DNA of 64,000 bases from CALLCD01 sp039817885. Lineage in GTDB: Bacteria > Pseudomonadota > Alphaproteobacteria > Caulobacterales > Hyphomonadaceae. The translations under genes were made by a program, and so were the position numbers. Below are positions 8,329 to 17,228 of this stretch, one piece after another (position 1 is the stretch's first letter; every line of letters begins with the position of its first letter). The stretch spans positions 12,768 to 76,767 of the forward strand of contig JBCBUY010000006.1 in assembly GCA_039817885.1 (NCBI GenBank). Direction: 5' to 3'. The notes beneath the pieces are model-generated. The model did no database searches, was not told the DNA's origin, and saw only the letters and a list, made by a program, of their open reading frames with translations.

Positions 8329-9864
8329 ATGAGATCGATAGGCACTTTCGGGCAGACCTTCGCGGCCATGTTGATGGGGGGCGTTGTCGTGGGAGCGCTT
8401 ACCCTTGGACCGCAATGGGCACCAACAGCAGACGCTGACCCGATCATAATTGAAGCACCAGGCGGAGCGCCTTTGAGTTTCGCTGACCTGGTTGAACAAG
8501 TGTCTCCAGCTGTTGTGAGCATTAATGTGCGCGGTGAGCAGGAAGTTCGCGACAATGCCGGCATCGATCGCTTCCTGGAGCAATTCCGGGATATGCCTGG
8601 ATTTGAGGAGTTCATGCGCCGTCGCCGCGAGGAACTGGAAGAAAATGACGATCGCCGAACGCGAGAGACGCGGGCACTCGGATCAGGCTTTTTCATCTCA
8701 GCAGAAGGGCACGCCGTTACCAACAATCATGTGATTGCCGGTGCCAATGAAATTCAGCTGGTCCTGTCGGACGGCCGCGAATTCGAGGCCGAACTCGTTG
8801 GAACGGACCCGTCAACTGACCTTGCTGTTGTCAAAGTGATCGAGCCGGAATTCGACTTTCCCTATGTAGAATTCGAGCGCAGCAATAACATTCGTGTTGG
8901 AGATTGGGTTGTTGCAGTTGGTAATCCGTTTGGATTGGGCGGGACGGCCACTGCGGGCATCATCTCCGCCGACGGTCGCAACCTTGGTGCCGGGTCGCAG
9001 TATACCGACTTCCTGCAGATCGACGCCTCTATAAACCGCGGCAACTCCGGCGGGCCGACATTTGATCTGACCGGCCGCGTCATCGGCGTAAACACCGCAA
9101 TTTTTTCCCCAACCGGCGGCTCTGTCGGCATCGGGTTTGCGATCCCAGCTGACCTGGCGATCCGCATTACCGATGAGCTGATCGCCAATGGACGCGTTAG
9201 CCGAGGATGGCTGGGTGTGAGCATCCAGGACTTCACCCCCGAATTTGCAGAATCGGTCGGTATGGATGGGGCACGTGGTGCCATCGTATCTGAGCTGGTC
9301 GACGACGGCCCTGCAGAGGCCTCTGGCATTGAGCGGGGCGATGTAATTATCGAAGTCAACGGTGACACGGTTGTAGATGCCACGAGCGTCACGCGCAAAG
9401 TCGGAAATCTCATCGCCGGATCCACAAACACCTTCGTCGTCCTGCGAGATGGCGAACGGGTAGATGTCAACGTAAAGGTCGGTGAACGGCCAGATGATCC
9501 TACGGCGCTGACAAACGCTCCGGAGTCCGGTGAGCGCGAAGAGGAAGAAGAGGATGTCGAGACGGGGCCGTTGGGCGTCGCGCTTAAACCTCTTGATGAC
9601 GATACCCGCACCGCGCTTGGCCTCGACGATGATGAAGAAGGCTTGCTGATCGTCGACGTTGAGACCGACAGCCCGCTTGCCGAAACCGGTTTGCGTCCAG
9701 GCACTGCGATCCTTGAGGTCAATGGGCGGACCGTCGGATCTGTGTCTGACTTCAACAATGCTGTCGAGGCGGCTCGCCGCGCTGACAAGGAACAGGTTTT
9801 GGTTGCCGCCGTCGTGAATGGCCGAACCATATTTGGTACAATTGATATTTCTGAGGACGAGTAA
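8329..9864 (+). CDS. degP: Periplasmic serine protease DegP/HtrA (Do family)
   Basis: A 511-residue periplasmic protease/chaperone that removes misfolded envelope proteins. After an N-terminal signal segment come the trypsin-like domain with triad H134 (NNHVIAG), D164 (TDLAVVKV) and S240 (GNSGGPTFD), then PDZ1 (about 285-375) and PDZ2 (about 415-505). An acidic linker (EREEEEEDVETG) separates the PDZ domains. The regulatory loop after the signal is rich in Arg/Glu (MRRRREELEENDDRR). The next genes are a two-component pair, and the cyc-degP-regulator-glnE order is shared with rhizobial genomes as far as I recall. No clear extracytoplasmic sigma promoter was found upstream. Confidence 0.95.
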   Translation: MRSIGTFGQTFAAMLMGGVVVGALTLGPQWAPTADADPIIIEAPGGAPLSFADLVEQVSPAVVSINVRGEQEVRDNAGIDRFLEQFRDMPGFEEFMRRRREELEENDDRRTRETRALGSGFFISAEGHAVTNNHVIAGANEIQLVLSDGREFEAELVGTDPSTDLAVVKVIEPEFDFPYVEFERSNNIRVGDWVVAVGNPFGLGGTATAGIISADGRNLGAGSQYTDFLQIDASINRGNSGGPTFDLTGRVIGVNTAIFSPTGGSVGIGFAIPADLAIRITDELIANGRVSRGWLGVSIQDFTPEFAESVGMDGARGAIVSELVDDGPAEASGIERGDVIIEVNGDTVVDATSVTRKVGNLIAGSTNTFVVLRDGERVDVNVKVGERPDDPTALTNAPESGEREEEEEDVETGPLGVALKPLDDDTRTALGLDDDEEGLLIVDVETDSPLAETGLRPGTAILEVNGRTVGSVSDFNNAVEAARRADKEQVLVAAVVNGRTIFGTIDISEDE

Positions 9865-9905
9865 TTTAGCTGCCGGGGGGCGGACTGACGGAGGGACAAT
9901 GCGTC

Positions 9906-10577
9906 ATGCAAGTTCTGATTATTGAAGATGATGGAGATATGGCATCCTTCATCTCACAAGTGCTCACCGAAGCGGGCCATAATGTGGATGTTGCAAATCG
10001 GGGAGATATGGGCCTAACGATGGCCCGCTCCCGCAACTTCGATGCGCTCGTTGTTGACCGCATGCTGCCGGAAAAGGACGGCTTGACGCTGATCCGGGAA
10101 TATAGAGACGGGGGCGGTCACTCACCCGCCCTGTTTCTGACCGCTTTGAGCGACGTCGACCATCGCGTTGAAGGCCTTAAGGCAGGGGGTGACGACTACT
10201 TGTCCAAGCCCTTTGAACCCAGCGAGCTGGCCGCTCGGGTTGAAGCGCTTGGCCGACGCGGCGCGAGTGAAACACCTGTTACTCATTTGAAAGCCGGTGA
10301 TCTGGAAATGGATCTGCTTGCGCGAAAGGTCACCAGAGCCGGGCAAAAAATTGATCTACAACCCCGCGAATTTCGGTTGTTGGAATATCTGATGCGTCAT
10401 GCTGGTCAGGTGGTCACACGGACCATGCTCCTGGAGCAAGTGTGGGATTACAATTTTGATCCGCAGACCAATGTGATCGATGTGCATATTTCCCGTTTAC
10501 GCGGAAAGATTGACAAAGACTTCGACGAAGCTCTGTTGCACACGGTTCGGGGCGCGGGGTATCGCCTTCAGGCATGA
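9906..10577 (+). CDS. OmpR-family response regulator
   Basis: A 223-residue receiver plus winged-helix regulator. Acidic residues E7/D8/D9, phosphoacceptor D51 in LVVDRMLPEKDG, T in LTALSD and K in SKPF are present, and the C-terminal domain ends in VIDVHISRLRGKI and GAGYRLQA. It resembles the CusR/QseB branch more than the FeuP-like regulator at 1324. Its stop overlaps the sensor kinase start by ATGA. The ligand or stress sensed is unknown; position after degP suggests an envelope signal. Confidence 0.9.
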   Translation: MQVLIIEDDGDMASFISQVLTEAGHNVDVANRGDMGLTMARSRNFDALVVDRMLPEKDGLTLIREYRDGGGHSPALFLTALSDVDHRVEGLKAGGDDYLSKPFEPSELAARVEALGRRGASETPVTHLKAGDLEMDLLARKVTRAGQKIDLQPREFRLLEYLMRHAGQVVTRTMLLEQVWDYNFDPQTNVIDVHISRLRGKIDKDFDEALLHTVRGAGYRLQA

Positions 10578-11983
10578 CGCTGCAGAAGTTTCGTCTGCCA
10601 ACTTTTGTCAATACGACGACGTTTCGGTTGGCGATGCTCCATGCAGGACTGTTTGCGGTCTTTCTTGTCGGCCTGCTGGTCTATCTCTATGCATCAACGG
10701 TCGTCTATATCCGCGGCGAGGCACGATCGAGCCTCGACGCCGAAATCACAGAACTGGTTCAAGCGCACCGCCAAGGCGGGCTTGTCAGACTGAATCAATC
10801 GGTCCTCGAGCGAAGTTCCGTACCGGGGTCCAGACAATTCATTTATCTCCTGCAAGACAGTGAGGGCCGGAAAATCTCTGGTGACTTGTCTGGCCCTCCC
10901 GCCGGCGTTGAGGCAGGGGGCGCTCAAAAGATAAGTTTCATAATCGACTACCCCAAGGCCGATGGATCAATCGAAACCCGGGAGGCAGAGGGACGCCAGG
11001 CAACCCTCGCCGATGGCAGCTTGATCTTCGTTGCCTATGACATTGATGATTTCGTGGGCATTATACCCCGAGTGACAAATGTCGTCTGGACCGCCGCGCC
11101 AATCGGGATCCTGATGTCTCTGATTGGGGGAATCATCGTGTCGCGAACGGCGGCTCGGCGCGCCGACGAGCTTGCAAAGACAGCCGAAGGCGTCATGGCT
11201 GGAGACCTATCGCGCCGGGCACCGGTTGCGGGTTCGGGCGATGAATTCGACGACCTGGCCGGTCAGCTGAACGCAATGCTCGCCAAGATCGAACAGCTAA
11301 TGCTGTCGTCTCGGCATGTCGGTGATGCTATTGCCCACGACCTCCGCACGCCGCTCACCAGACTGCGTAATCGGCTCGAAAGGTCCTTGGCGAGCAGCAT
11401 GTCCAAGGAGGAAACGGAAGAGACGCTTCAAACAACTTTGGCCGAAGTGGATCGTGTCCTTGATACGTTCAATGCGATTCTGAGACTGTCACGCTTGGAA
11501 GCCGGCGACAGCGGGCCTGTTGAGCGGATTGATCTCAGCACGATTGGCAGTGAACTCGCCGAATTATTCGAACCAGCATGTGAGGACGCCGGCCTGTCTT
11601 TCTCTGCCGATATTGGTCGAGATCTTCATGTGATGGGGGAGCGATCCCTTCTTGCCCATGCGCTTTCGAACCTCCTGGACAATGCAATAAAATATACCCC
11701 AGCCCCCGGCAGCATTAAGTTCGAAGTTGCGAGGGGACGCGACGAGAATGTCGTGCTGAAGGTCATCGACAATGGTCCGGGAATTCCAAAGCGCGATCGC
11801 GAACGCGTTGTCGAGCGTTTTGTGCGGCTTGAGGCCAGCCGGTCTGAACCTGGTTCCGGTCTGGGTCTGGCCCTCGTCGATGCTGTCGCTGATCTCCATA
11901 AAGGCACATTCACACTTGAGGATGGCAGCGGGGCTCATCACCGTCCCGGACTATCGGCAACTCTCCGACTGCCGCGCTTATGA
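10574..11983 (+). CDS. Sensor histidine kinase, partner of the 9906 regulator
   Basis: A 469-residue membrane kinase: TM1 (LHAGLFAVFLVGLLVYLYA), a periplasmic domain of about 135 residues, TM2 (VWTAAPIGILMSLIGGIIV), a HAMP domain, HisKA with H255 in IAHDLRTPL, and HATPase_c with NLLDNAIKYT, DNGPGI and GSGLGLALV. All catalytic boxes are intact. It is coupled at both ends by ATGA overlaps, to its regulator and to glnE, so the adenylyltransferase is cotranscribed with this signalling pair. Confidence 0.92.
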   Translation: MTLQKFRLPTFVNTTTFRLAMLHAGLFAVFLVGLLVYLYASTVVYIRGEARSSLDAEITELVQAHRQGGLVRLNQSVLERSSVPGSRQFIYLLQDSEGRKISGDLSGPPAGVEAGGAQKISFIIDYPKADGSIETREAEGRQATLADGSLIFVAYDIDDFVGIIPRVTNVVWTAAPIGILMSLIGGIIVSRTAARRADELAKTAEGVMAGDLSRRAPVAGSGDEFDDLAGQLNAMLAKIEQLMLSSRHVGDAIAHDLRTPLTRLRNRLERSLASSMSKEETEETLQTTLAEVDRVLDTFNAILRLSRLEAGDSGPVERIDLSTIGSELAELFEPACEDAGLSFSADIGRDLHVMGERSLLAHALSNLLDNAIKYTPAPGSIKFEVARGRDENVVLKVIDNGPGIPKRDRERVVERFVRLEASRSEPGSGLGLALVDAVADLHKGTFTLEDGSGAHHRPGLSATLRLPRL

Positions 11984-14715
11984 GCCTTTCAGTGTCGCCG
12001 CTTGCTGACACACCGGTCGATGCACTTCGTGTCGCGGCGGCCCATGCGCCGTATCTCGCAAGACTGGCCGACAAAGAATCGGAAACACTTCGCCGCTTAG
12101 ACGGCACCGCGCCGGATCAGATCTGGAATGAAATGATATCTGGGCTTTCAGATATCGGCCTTGAGACGGACCAAGACGATGTTATGCGGCATTTGCGCCG
12201 CGCCAAACGCCAGGCGCATCTCATCCTGGCGGGTGCCGACCTCTCTGGTCTTTGGCCCTTATCTCATGTGACGCAAAAAATGACCGAGTTCGCAGATGCC
12301 GCCACATCTGCTGCACTTACGTACTCAGCACACTCATTCGATTTGTCATTAGCTGGATTGTTTGTCATCGCACTTGGTAAAATGGGTGCCGGCGAACTCA
12401 ACTACTCTTCCGATATCGACGTCGCAGCGTTTTTCGATCCAGATCTATTTGATGGTGGCCGGCGCGCTCCCTCGGACAGCGCCCGCCGGATCATACAAAA
12501 GATGACACGTCTCCTGTCCGATCAGACGGCGGACGGATATGTTCTGCGAACGGATCTTCGGTTACGCCCGGATCCATCTTCGACCCCAGTCGCCGTCTCA
12601 ACCAAGATGGCCGAACTCTATTACGAGACGGTTGGTCAAAACTGGGAACGGATGGTTTGGATAAAGGCCCGCCCATGCGCAGGTGACGTCCGTGCAGCAG
12701 ATAAGTTTGTCGATGCACTGTCTCCGTTTGTTTGGCGCCAACACCTGGATTACTGGGCGATTAGCGATATCCACGCTATCAAAAGAATGATCAATTCAAA
12801 CGTCAATGCGCCTGATCTTGAAGCGGTTGATGCAGATCTGAAACTTGGCATCGGTGGCATCCGGGAAATCGAGTTTTTTGCGCAAACCCAACAACTTATT
12901 ATGGGAGGGCGAGACGTCAGTCTGCAAGTGCGTGACACCGTGTCTGCTATCCAGACATTGCAGTCGACGAACCTCATCTCCGAAGCAGATGCTGATCATA
13001 TGATCCGCTTCTATGAAGTCTTACGTGCCGTAGAGCATCGGGTTCAGATGCGCCAGGATGAGCAGACCCACGCATTGCCGCGCGATGAGGATCAGCGTGC
13101 GGACATTGCCGTATTGTGTGGAGTGAGCGATCTCGCCGCATTCGACGCATCTCTTCAGCTGGTGCGCCGCAAAGTGCACAGCATCTATCTGGATCTTTTC
13201 GGGGCCGAAGCCCGCGGTAAGACAGAAGCCGTCTCTGGCAATCTCGTATTCACTGGCGTTGATCCCGATCCGGGTACGGTGAAAACGCTGAAATCATTTG
13301 GATTCAATCATCCGGAACAGATCATTCAAAGTATCGCGCAATGGCATAGGGGGCATATTCTTGCCACGCGATCTGTTCGCGGCCGCGAGATTCTCACCGC
13401 GCTGCTGCCTGGCTTGCTCTCAGACATGAGCGAGACCGGCGACCCCGACGAGGCCTTCAAGCGATTTCAGAACTTTGTCGAGCGATTACCATCAGGCGTG
13501 CAGTGCCTGTCCATGCTCCTCGCGGAGAAGGATTTGAGAAAAGACCTCGTTGCGACATTGGGGCTGGCCCCACGCTTAGCGACAATTCTGGGCCGCCAGC
13601 CGCAACTGATAGAAGCCCTTCTGACATCCGAACAGACTGTTTCGCTGTCGGCTCTATCGGAAGAAACCTTCGAAGACGCGATGAACCAGGCACGCCGATT
13701 TGTTCGCGAAGCTGCCGTCAGAATCGGACACGGCCTGCTTCATGGGCACCTTGCGGCCGGCGAGGCAGGCACGGCGTATAGCGACCTGGCCGATACAACC
13801 ATTGCCGCCATGGCCGATGCAGCTGAGCGCGAAACGGAGCGAAAATTCGGATCTGCACCTGGCGACTGGTGCGTTGTTGCTCTGGGTAAACTTGGGGGAT
13901 ACGCGCTGACGGCGGGATCGGATCTCGATCTCATGGTGATTTACGACATGCGGGACGATACAGCGGGGCCGGTTTGGTTCACCCGATTTACGCAGCGCCT
14001 GATTACGGCGTTGTCGGCGGACACCGCTGAAGGCCAACTCTATGAGGTTGACATGCGCCTGAGACCTTCAGGTCGGTCAGGGCCCGTCGCAGTGAGATTA
14101 TCAAGTTTTGAGAAGTATCATAGAGACGAGGCGTGGACCTGGGAGCATATGGCCCTGACCCGGCTGCGCCCGGTTTGCGGCAATACGGACCTCTCAAACA
14201 AAATACGGGCAACGAGCCAACGTCTTCTCGTCGAAGCACCACGGCGCGATGAACTCACGGAAGATATTCTGGACATGCGCCGCCGCCTTGCGCGCCAAAA
14301 GCCGAGCCAGGGACTGTGGGACCTGAAACAAGGGGAAGGCGGGGTGATTGATTTGGAGTTCATCGTCCAGCGTGAGCTTCTCATGCTGAACACCGCGGAC
14401 CCGCCCGCCACAAGACTGTCAGATGCCATAAAATTGCTGAAGCAATCCGAACGGCTGTCGGCGGATGAAGCCGCAGACCTGCTGGAAGCCGAAAGCGTCC
14501 TGTCTGCCTTACAGCAGATTCAGCGACTGGCGCTCACACAAGATATCGATCCCGCAACGATCTCCGATGGTTTGAAAGACCGGCTCGCCCGCGCGGTTGC
14601 TGCTTCTGACTTCGAGGAGGTTGAAAAAGACCTGCGCCGCGTGAAGTTCATCGTTCAGAACCTGCGCCGCAAACGGATCGGCGACATTGAGGGGGAGATA
14701 TTAGTCGAGCTTTGA
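11980..14715 (+). CDS. glnE: Bifunctional glutamine synthetase adenylyltransferase/deadenylylase GlnE
   Basis: A 911-residue enzyme that adds and removes AMP on glutamine synthetase in response to PII and glutamine. It has two nucleotidyltransferase domains: the N-terminal deadenylylase with GKMGAGELNYSSDID at residues 133-147 and the C-terminal adenylylase with LGKLGG and GSDLDL at about 635-651. It is slightly shorter than the roughly 950-residue enterobacterial protein. The start ATG overlaps the kinase stop. The last 15 nt overlap a convergent gene, so the two mRNAs are antisense to each other at their 3' ends. Confidence 0.97.
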   Translation: MSLSVSPLADTPVDALRVAAAHAPYLARLADKESETLRRLDGTAPDQIWNEMISGLSDIGLETDQDDVMRHLRRAKRQAHLILAGADLSGLWPLSHVTQKMTEFADAATSAALTYSAHSFDLSLAGLFVIALGKMGAGELNYSSDIDVAAFFDPDLFDGGRRAPSDSARRIIQKMTRLLSDQTADGYVLRTDLRLRPDPSSTPVAVSTKMAELYYETVGQNWERMVWIKARPCAGDVRAADKFVDALSPFVWRQHLDYWAISDIHAIKRMINSNVNAPDLEAVDADLKLGIGGIREIEFFAQTQQLIMGGRDVSLQVRDTVSAIQTLQSTNLISEADADHMIRFYEVLRAVEHRVQMRQDEQTHALPRDEDQRADIAVLCGVSDLAAFDASLQLVRRKVHSIYLDLFGAEARGKTEAVSGNLVFTGVDPDPGTVKTLKSFGFNHPEQIIQSIAQWHRGHILATRSVRGREILTALLPGLLSDMSETGDPDEAFKRFQNFVERLPSGVQCLSMLLAEKDLRKDLVATLGLAPRLATILGRQPQLIEALLTSEQTVSLSALSEETFEDAMNQARRFVREAAVRIGHGLLHGHLAAGEAGTAYSDLADTTIAAMADAAERETERKFGSAPGDWCVVALGKLGGYALTAGSDLDLMVIYDMRDDTAGPVWFTRFTQRLITALSADTAEGQLYEVDMRLRPSGRSGPVAVRLSSFEKYHRDEAWTWEHMALTRLRPVCGNTDLSNKIRATSQRLLVEAPRRDELTEDILDMRRRLARQKPSQGLWDLKQGEGGVIDLEFIVQRELLMLNTADPPATRLSDAIKLLKQSERLSADEAADLLEAESVLSALQQIQRLALTQDIDPATISDGLKDRLARAVAASDFEEVEKDLRRVKFIVQNLRRKRIGDIEGEILVEL

Positions 14716-15090
14716 TTTATGGGCCAGGCGTCCGGCATTTTCTTCCCAGTTCTGTCCATCAAACGGCGAAATCTTCACGTCAAAGTCCTGCCAATTGTCG
14801 AGACACCGCCATGTTACAGCGATACCATCCGGATTTGATCTTGGAATGTAAAAGCTCTTAATGCCGCAGATGGAGCAAAATAAGTGTCTGGCGACACTCG
14901 TATTGAATTTATACTCCGTAAGTTGAGCGCGACCGCTCAGTAAATTAAATCGCGCCGCAGGCACGATCACATGAATATTTCCAGACTTTGCGCATATGGA
15001 GCAGTTGCAGTCTTCGACCTCGATCTTATCAGGCAGGTCTACTTCGAAGCGCACGGCTCCGCAGTGGCAGCCGCCTCGCCGCAGGCTCAT
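14701..15090 (-). CDS. GFA-family zinc protein (CENP-V/GFA)
   Basis: A 129-residue GFA-fold protein. Zinc-binding cysteines are visible as GGCHCGAVRF near residues 7-11, DCNCSICAKSG near 28-33, and FCSICGIKSFY near 92-95. The family is named for glutathione-dependent formaldehyde-activating enzyme, though most members have no proven activity. It is the third gene of a minus-strand operon after mutA and mutB, overlapping mutB by ATGA, so expression is tied to propionate/methylmalonyl-CoA metabolism. The C-terminus overlaps glnE convergently by 15 nt. Confidence 0.88.
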   Translation of the reverse strand: MSLRRGGCHCGAVRFEVDLPDKIEVEDCNCSICAKSGNIHVIVPAARFNLLSGRAQLTEYKFNTSVARHLFCSICGIKSFYIPRSNPDGIAVTWRCLDNWQDFDVKISPFDGQNWEENAGRLAHKSKLD

Positions 15091-17228
15091 ATTTCTTGAT
15101 CTTCAATCGTATCAAGCATCAACACCGCGCAGTCAGATATAACAGTCCCCGGAGGAAAAATAGCCGCGGCCCCCGCTGCTCTCAGCGCATCGAAATCCTG
15201 GGGTGGAATAACCCCGCCAACAACAATGCTCGTCTTGGCGGCCCCTTCATTGCCGAGCGCCCGCCGAAGTTCTGGGACAAGGGTGAGATGGCCGGCGGCG
15301 AGCGAGGAGGCTGCGATAATATCAACATCTGCGGCAAGCGCGTCAGCGGCGGCCTCTTCTGGCGTCTGAAATAGGGGGCCGATAATGACCTCCCATCCGA
15401 GATCGGACAGGCCCGAAGCAACAACCTTTTGCCCGCGGTCATGGCCATCCTGGCCCATCTTTGCGATGTAGATCTTCGGCTTTCGGCCCTTTGCTTCTGC
15501 AAATTTGATCGCTCTGGCTTCTGCTTCCTGGCCCTTGGCAGTCGTCTTGACGCCATCGCCATAGACCCCCTGGATTGAGCGGATCGTCGCTTTGTGGCGC
15601 CCGGAGGCGTGTTCAACAGCCAGCGAAATTTCGCCAACGGTTGCCTTGGCGCGCGCAGCGTCGACGCTAAGCGCGAGCAGATTGCCTTGCCCTGTCTCTG
15701 CGGCTTGGCGGATAGCGTTGAGCGCCGCGTCCACCGCGCCTTCATCACGCTGATCTTTCAGCCGGGAAAGCTTATCGAGTTGCATGTTTCGAACGGCAGC
15801 GTTGTCCACCTTTAGTACGGGAACATCTTCCGGTTCTTGCAAGAGAAACTTGTTGACGCCGACAACGGTTTGCTCACCAGAGTCGATGCGTGCCTGCGTC
15901 TTCGCGGCGGCTTCCTCAATGCGGAGCTTAGGCAGTCCGTCTTCAATGGCGGCCGCCATGCCACCCATTTTTTCAACTTCAGTAATGTGTGCCATAGCTT
16001 TGATGGCGAGATCGTTTGTCAGGCGCTCTACATAATAAGAGCCTCCCCAAGGGTCGATGGTCTGACAAGCGCCAGCTTCCTGTTGCAGGAATAGCTGGGT
16101 GTTGCGCGCGATTCTCGCAGAAAAATCCGTAGGAAGCGCAAGAGCTTCGTCAAAGCTGTTTGTGTGCAGACTCTGTGTCTGTCCACCAGTCGCGGCAATA
16201 GCTTCAAGGCATGTGCGAATGACATTGTTATAAACATCCTGAGCGGTCAGCGACCACCCGGAGGTTTGACTATGGGTGCGAAGACTCAAGGATTTGTCTG
16301 ATTGCGGATCGAATTGCTTGACCAGCTTTGCCCACAAAAGCCGAGCGGCGCGAAGCTTCGCAACTTCCATGAACGTGTTCATGCCGATCGCCCAGAAGAA
16401 GGAGAGGCGAGGGGCAAACGCGTCGATGTCCAACCCGGCGGCGAGGCCAGCGCGGATATAGTCAATTCCGTCGGCCAGAGTGTAGCCCAGCTCCAGGTCC
16501 GCTGTGGCACCGGCTTCCTGCATATGGTAGCCGCTGATGGAGATCGAGTTGAACCGCGGCATGTTCTCGGACGTATACGAGAAAATATCGGATATGATCC
16601 GCATGGAGATTTTCGGCGGATAGATATAAGTATTCCGTACCATGAACTCTTTCAGAATATCATTCTGAATGGTGCCGGACAGTTTGCTCGGTGATACGCC
16701 CTGTTCTTCTGCTGCGATGATATAGAGCGCCATGACGGGCAAAACGGCACCGTTCATGGTCATGGATACACTCATTTGGTCGAGAGGAATGCCTTCAAAC
16801 AGTGTGCGCATATCGAGGATGGAGTCGATGGCCACGCCGGCCATGCCAACATCTCCAACCACACGCGGATGGTCAGAATCATACCCCCTATGCGTCGCCA
16901 GATCGAAGGCGACAGAGAGCCCTTTCTGTCCAGCCGCCAGATTCCGTCGGTAGAAGGCATTTGAATCTTCCGCAGTCGAGAATCCCGCATACTGACGGAT
17001 GGTCCAGGGGCGCTGCGTGTACATGGTCGGATAGGGGCCGCGGCCGAAGGGGGCCAGCCCCGGATAATCGTCAAGAAAGTCGAGGTCTTTTGTGTCGCGG
17101 CTGCTATAGGCAGCGCGCACATCAATGCCTTCGGGTGTTTGCCATACGCCGCCGGCTGGGGCGGTGTCCGCGCCGTTGATGGCTGGTGTGCCAAGCTCCA
17201 GCTTCGTGAAATCCGGAAAAGTGCTCAT
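15087..17228 (-). CDS. mutB: Methylmalonyl-CoA mutase large (catalytic) subunit
   Basis: A 713-residue adenosylcobalamin enzyme interconverting (R)-methylmalonyl-CoA and succinyl-CoA. The TIM-barrel half contains the substrate-channel block TMYTQRPWTIRQYAGFSTAE. The C-terminal B12-binding domain carries the DxHxxG lower-ligand motif in KMGQDGHDRGQKV, with H596 as the cobalt ligand. Length matches the usual 710-730 residues. It overlaps mutA by 4 nt. No meaB chaperone or epimerase gene is next to it. This places propionyl-CoA or odd-chain/branched-chain breakdown in the organism. Confidence 0.97.
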   Translation of the reverse strand: MSTFPDFTKLELGTPAINGADTAPAGGVWQTPEGIDVRAAYSSRDTKDLDFLDDYPGLAPFGRGPYPTMYTQRPWTIRQYAGFSTAEDSNAFYRRNLAAGQKGLSVAFDLATHRGYDSDHPRVVGDVGMAGVAIDSILDMRTLFEGIPLDQMSVSMTMNGAVLPVMALYIIAAEEQGVSPSKLSGTIQNDILKEFMVRNTYIYPPKISMRIISDIFSYTSENMPRFNSISISGYHMQEAGATADLELGYTLADGIDYIRAGLAAGLDIDAFAPRLSFFWAIGMNTFMEVAKLRAARLLWAKLVKQFDPQSDKSLSLRTHSQTSGWSLTAQDVYNNVIRTCLEAIAATGGQTQSLHTNSFDEALALPTDFSARIARNTQLFLQQEAGACQTIDPWGGSYYVERLTNDLAIKAMAHITEVEKMGGMAAAIEDGLPKLRIEEAAAKTQARIDSGEQTVVGVNKFLLQEPEDVPVLKVDNAAVRNMQLDKLSRLKDQRDEGAVDAALNAIRQAAETGQGNLLALSVDAARAKATVGEISLAVEHASGRHKATIRSIQGVYGDGVKTTAKGQEAEARAIKFAEAKGRKPKIYIAKMGQDGHDRGQKVVASGLSDLGWEVIIGPLFQTPEEAAADALAADVDIIAASSLAAGHLTLVPELRRALGNEGAAKTSIVVGGVIPPQDFDALRAAGAAAIFPPGTVISDCAVLMLDTIEDQEI

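Noticed and set aside
8862..9911. 349-codon open frame antisense to degP
   Set aside because: Ser/Arg/Pro-rich low-complexity translation, mirror of the degP codons; no motif.
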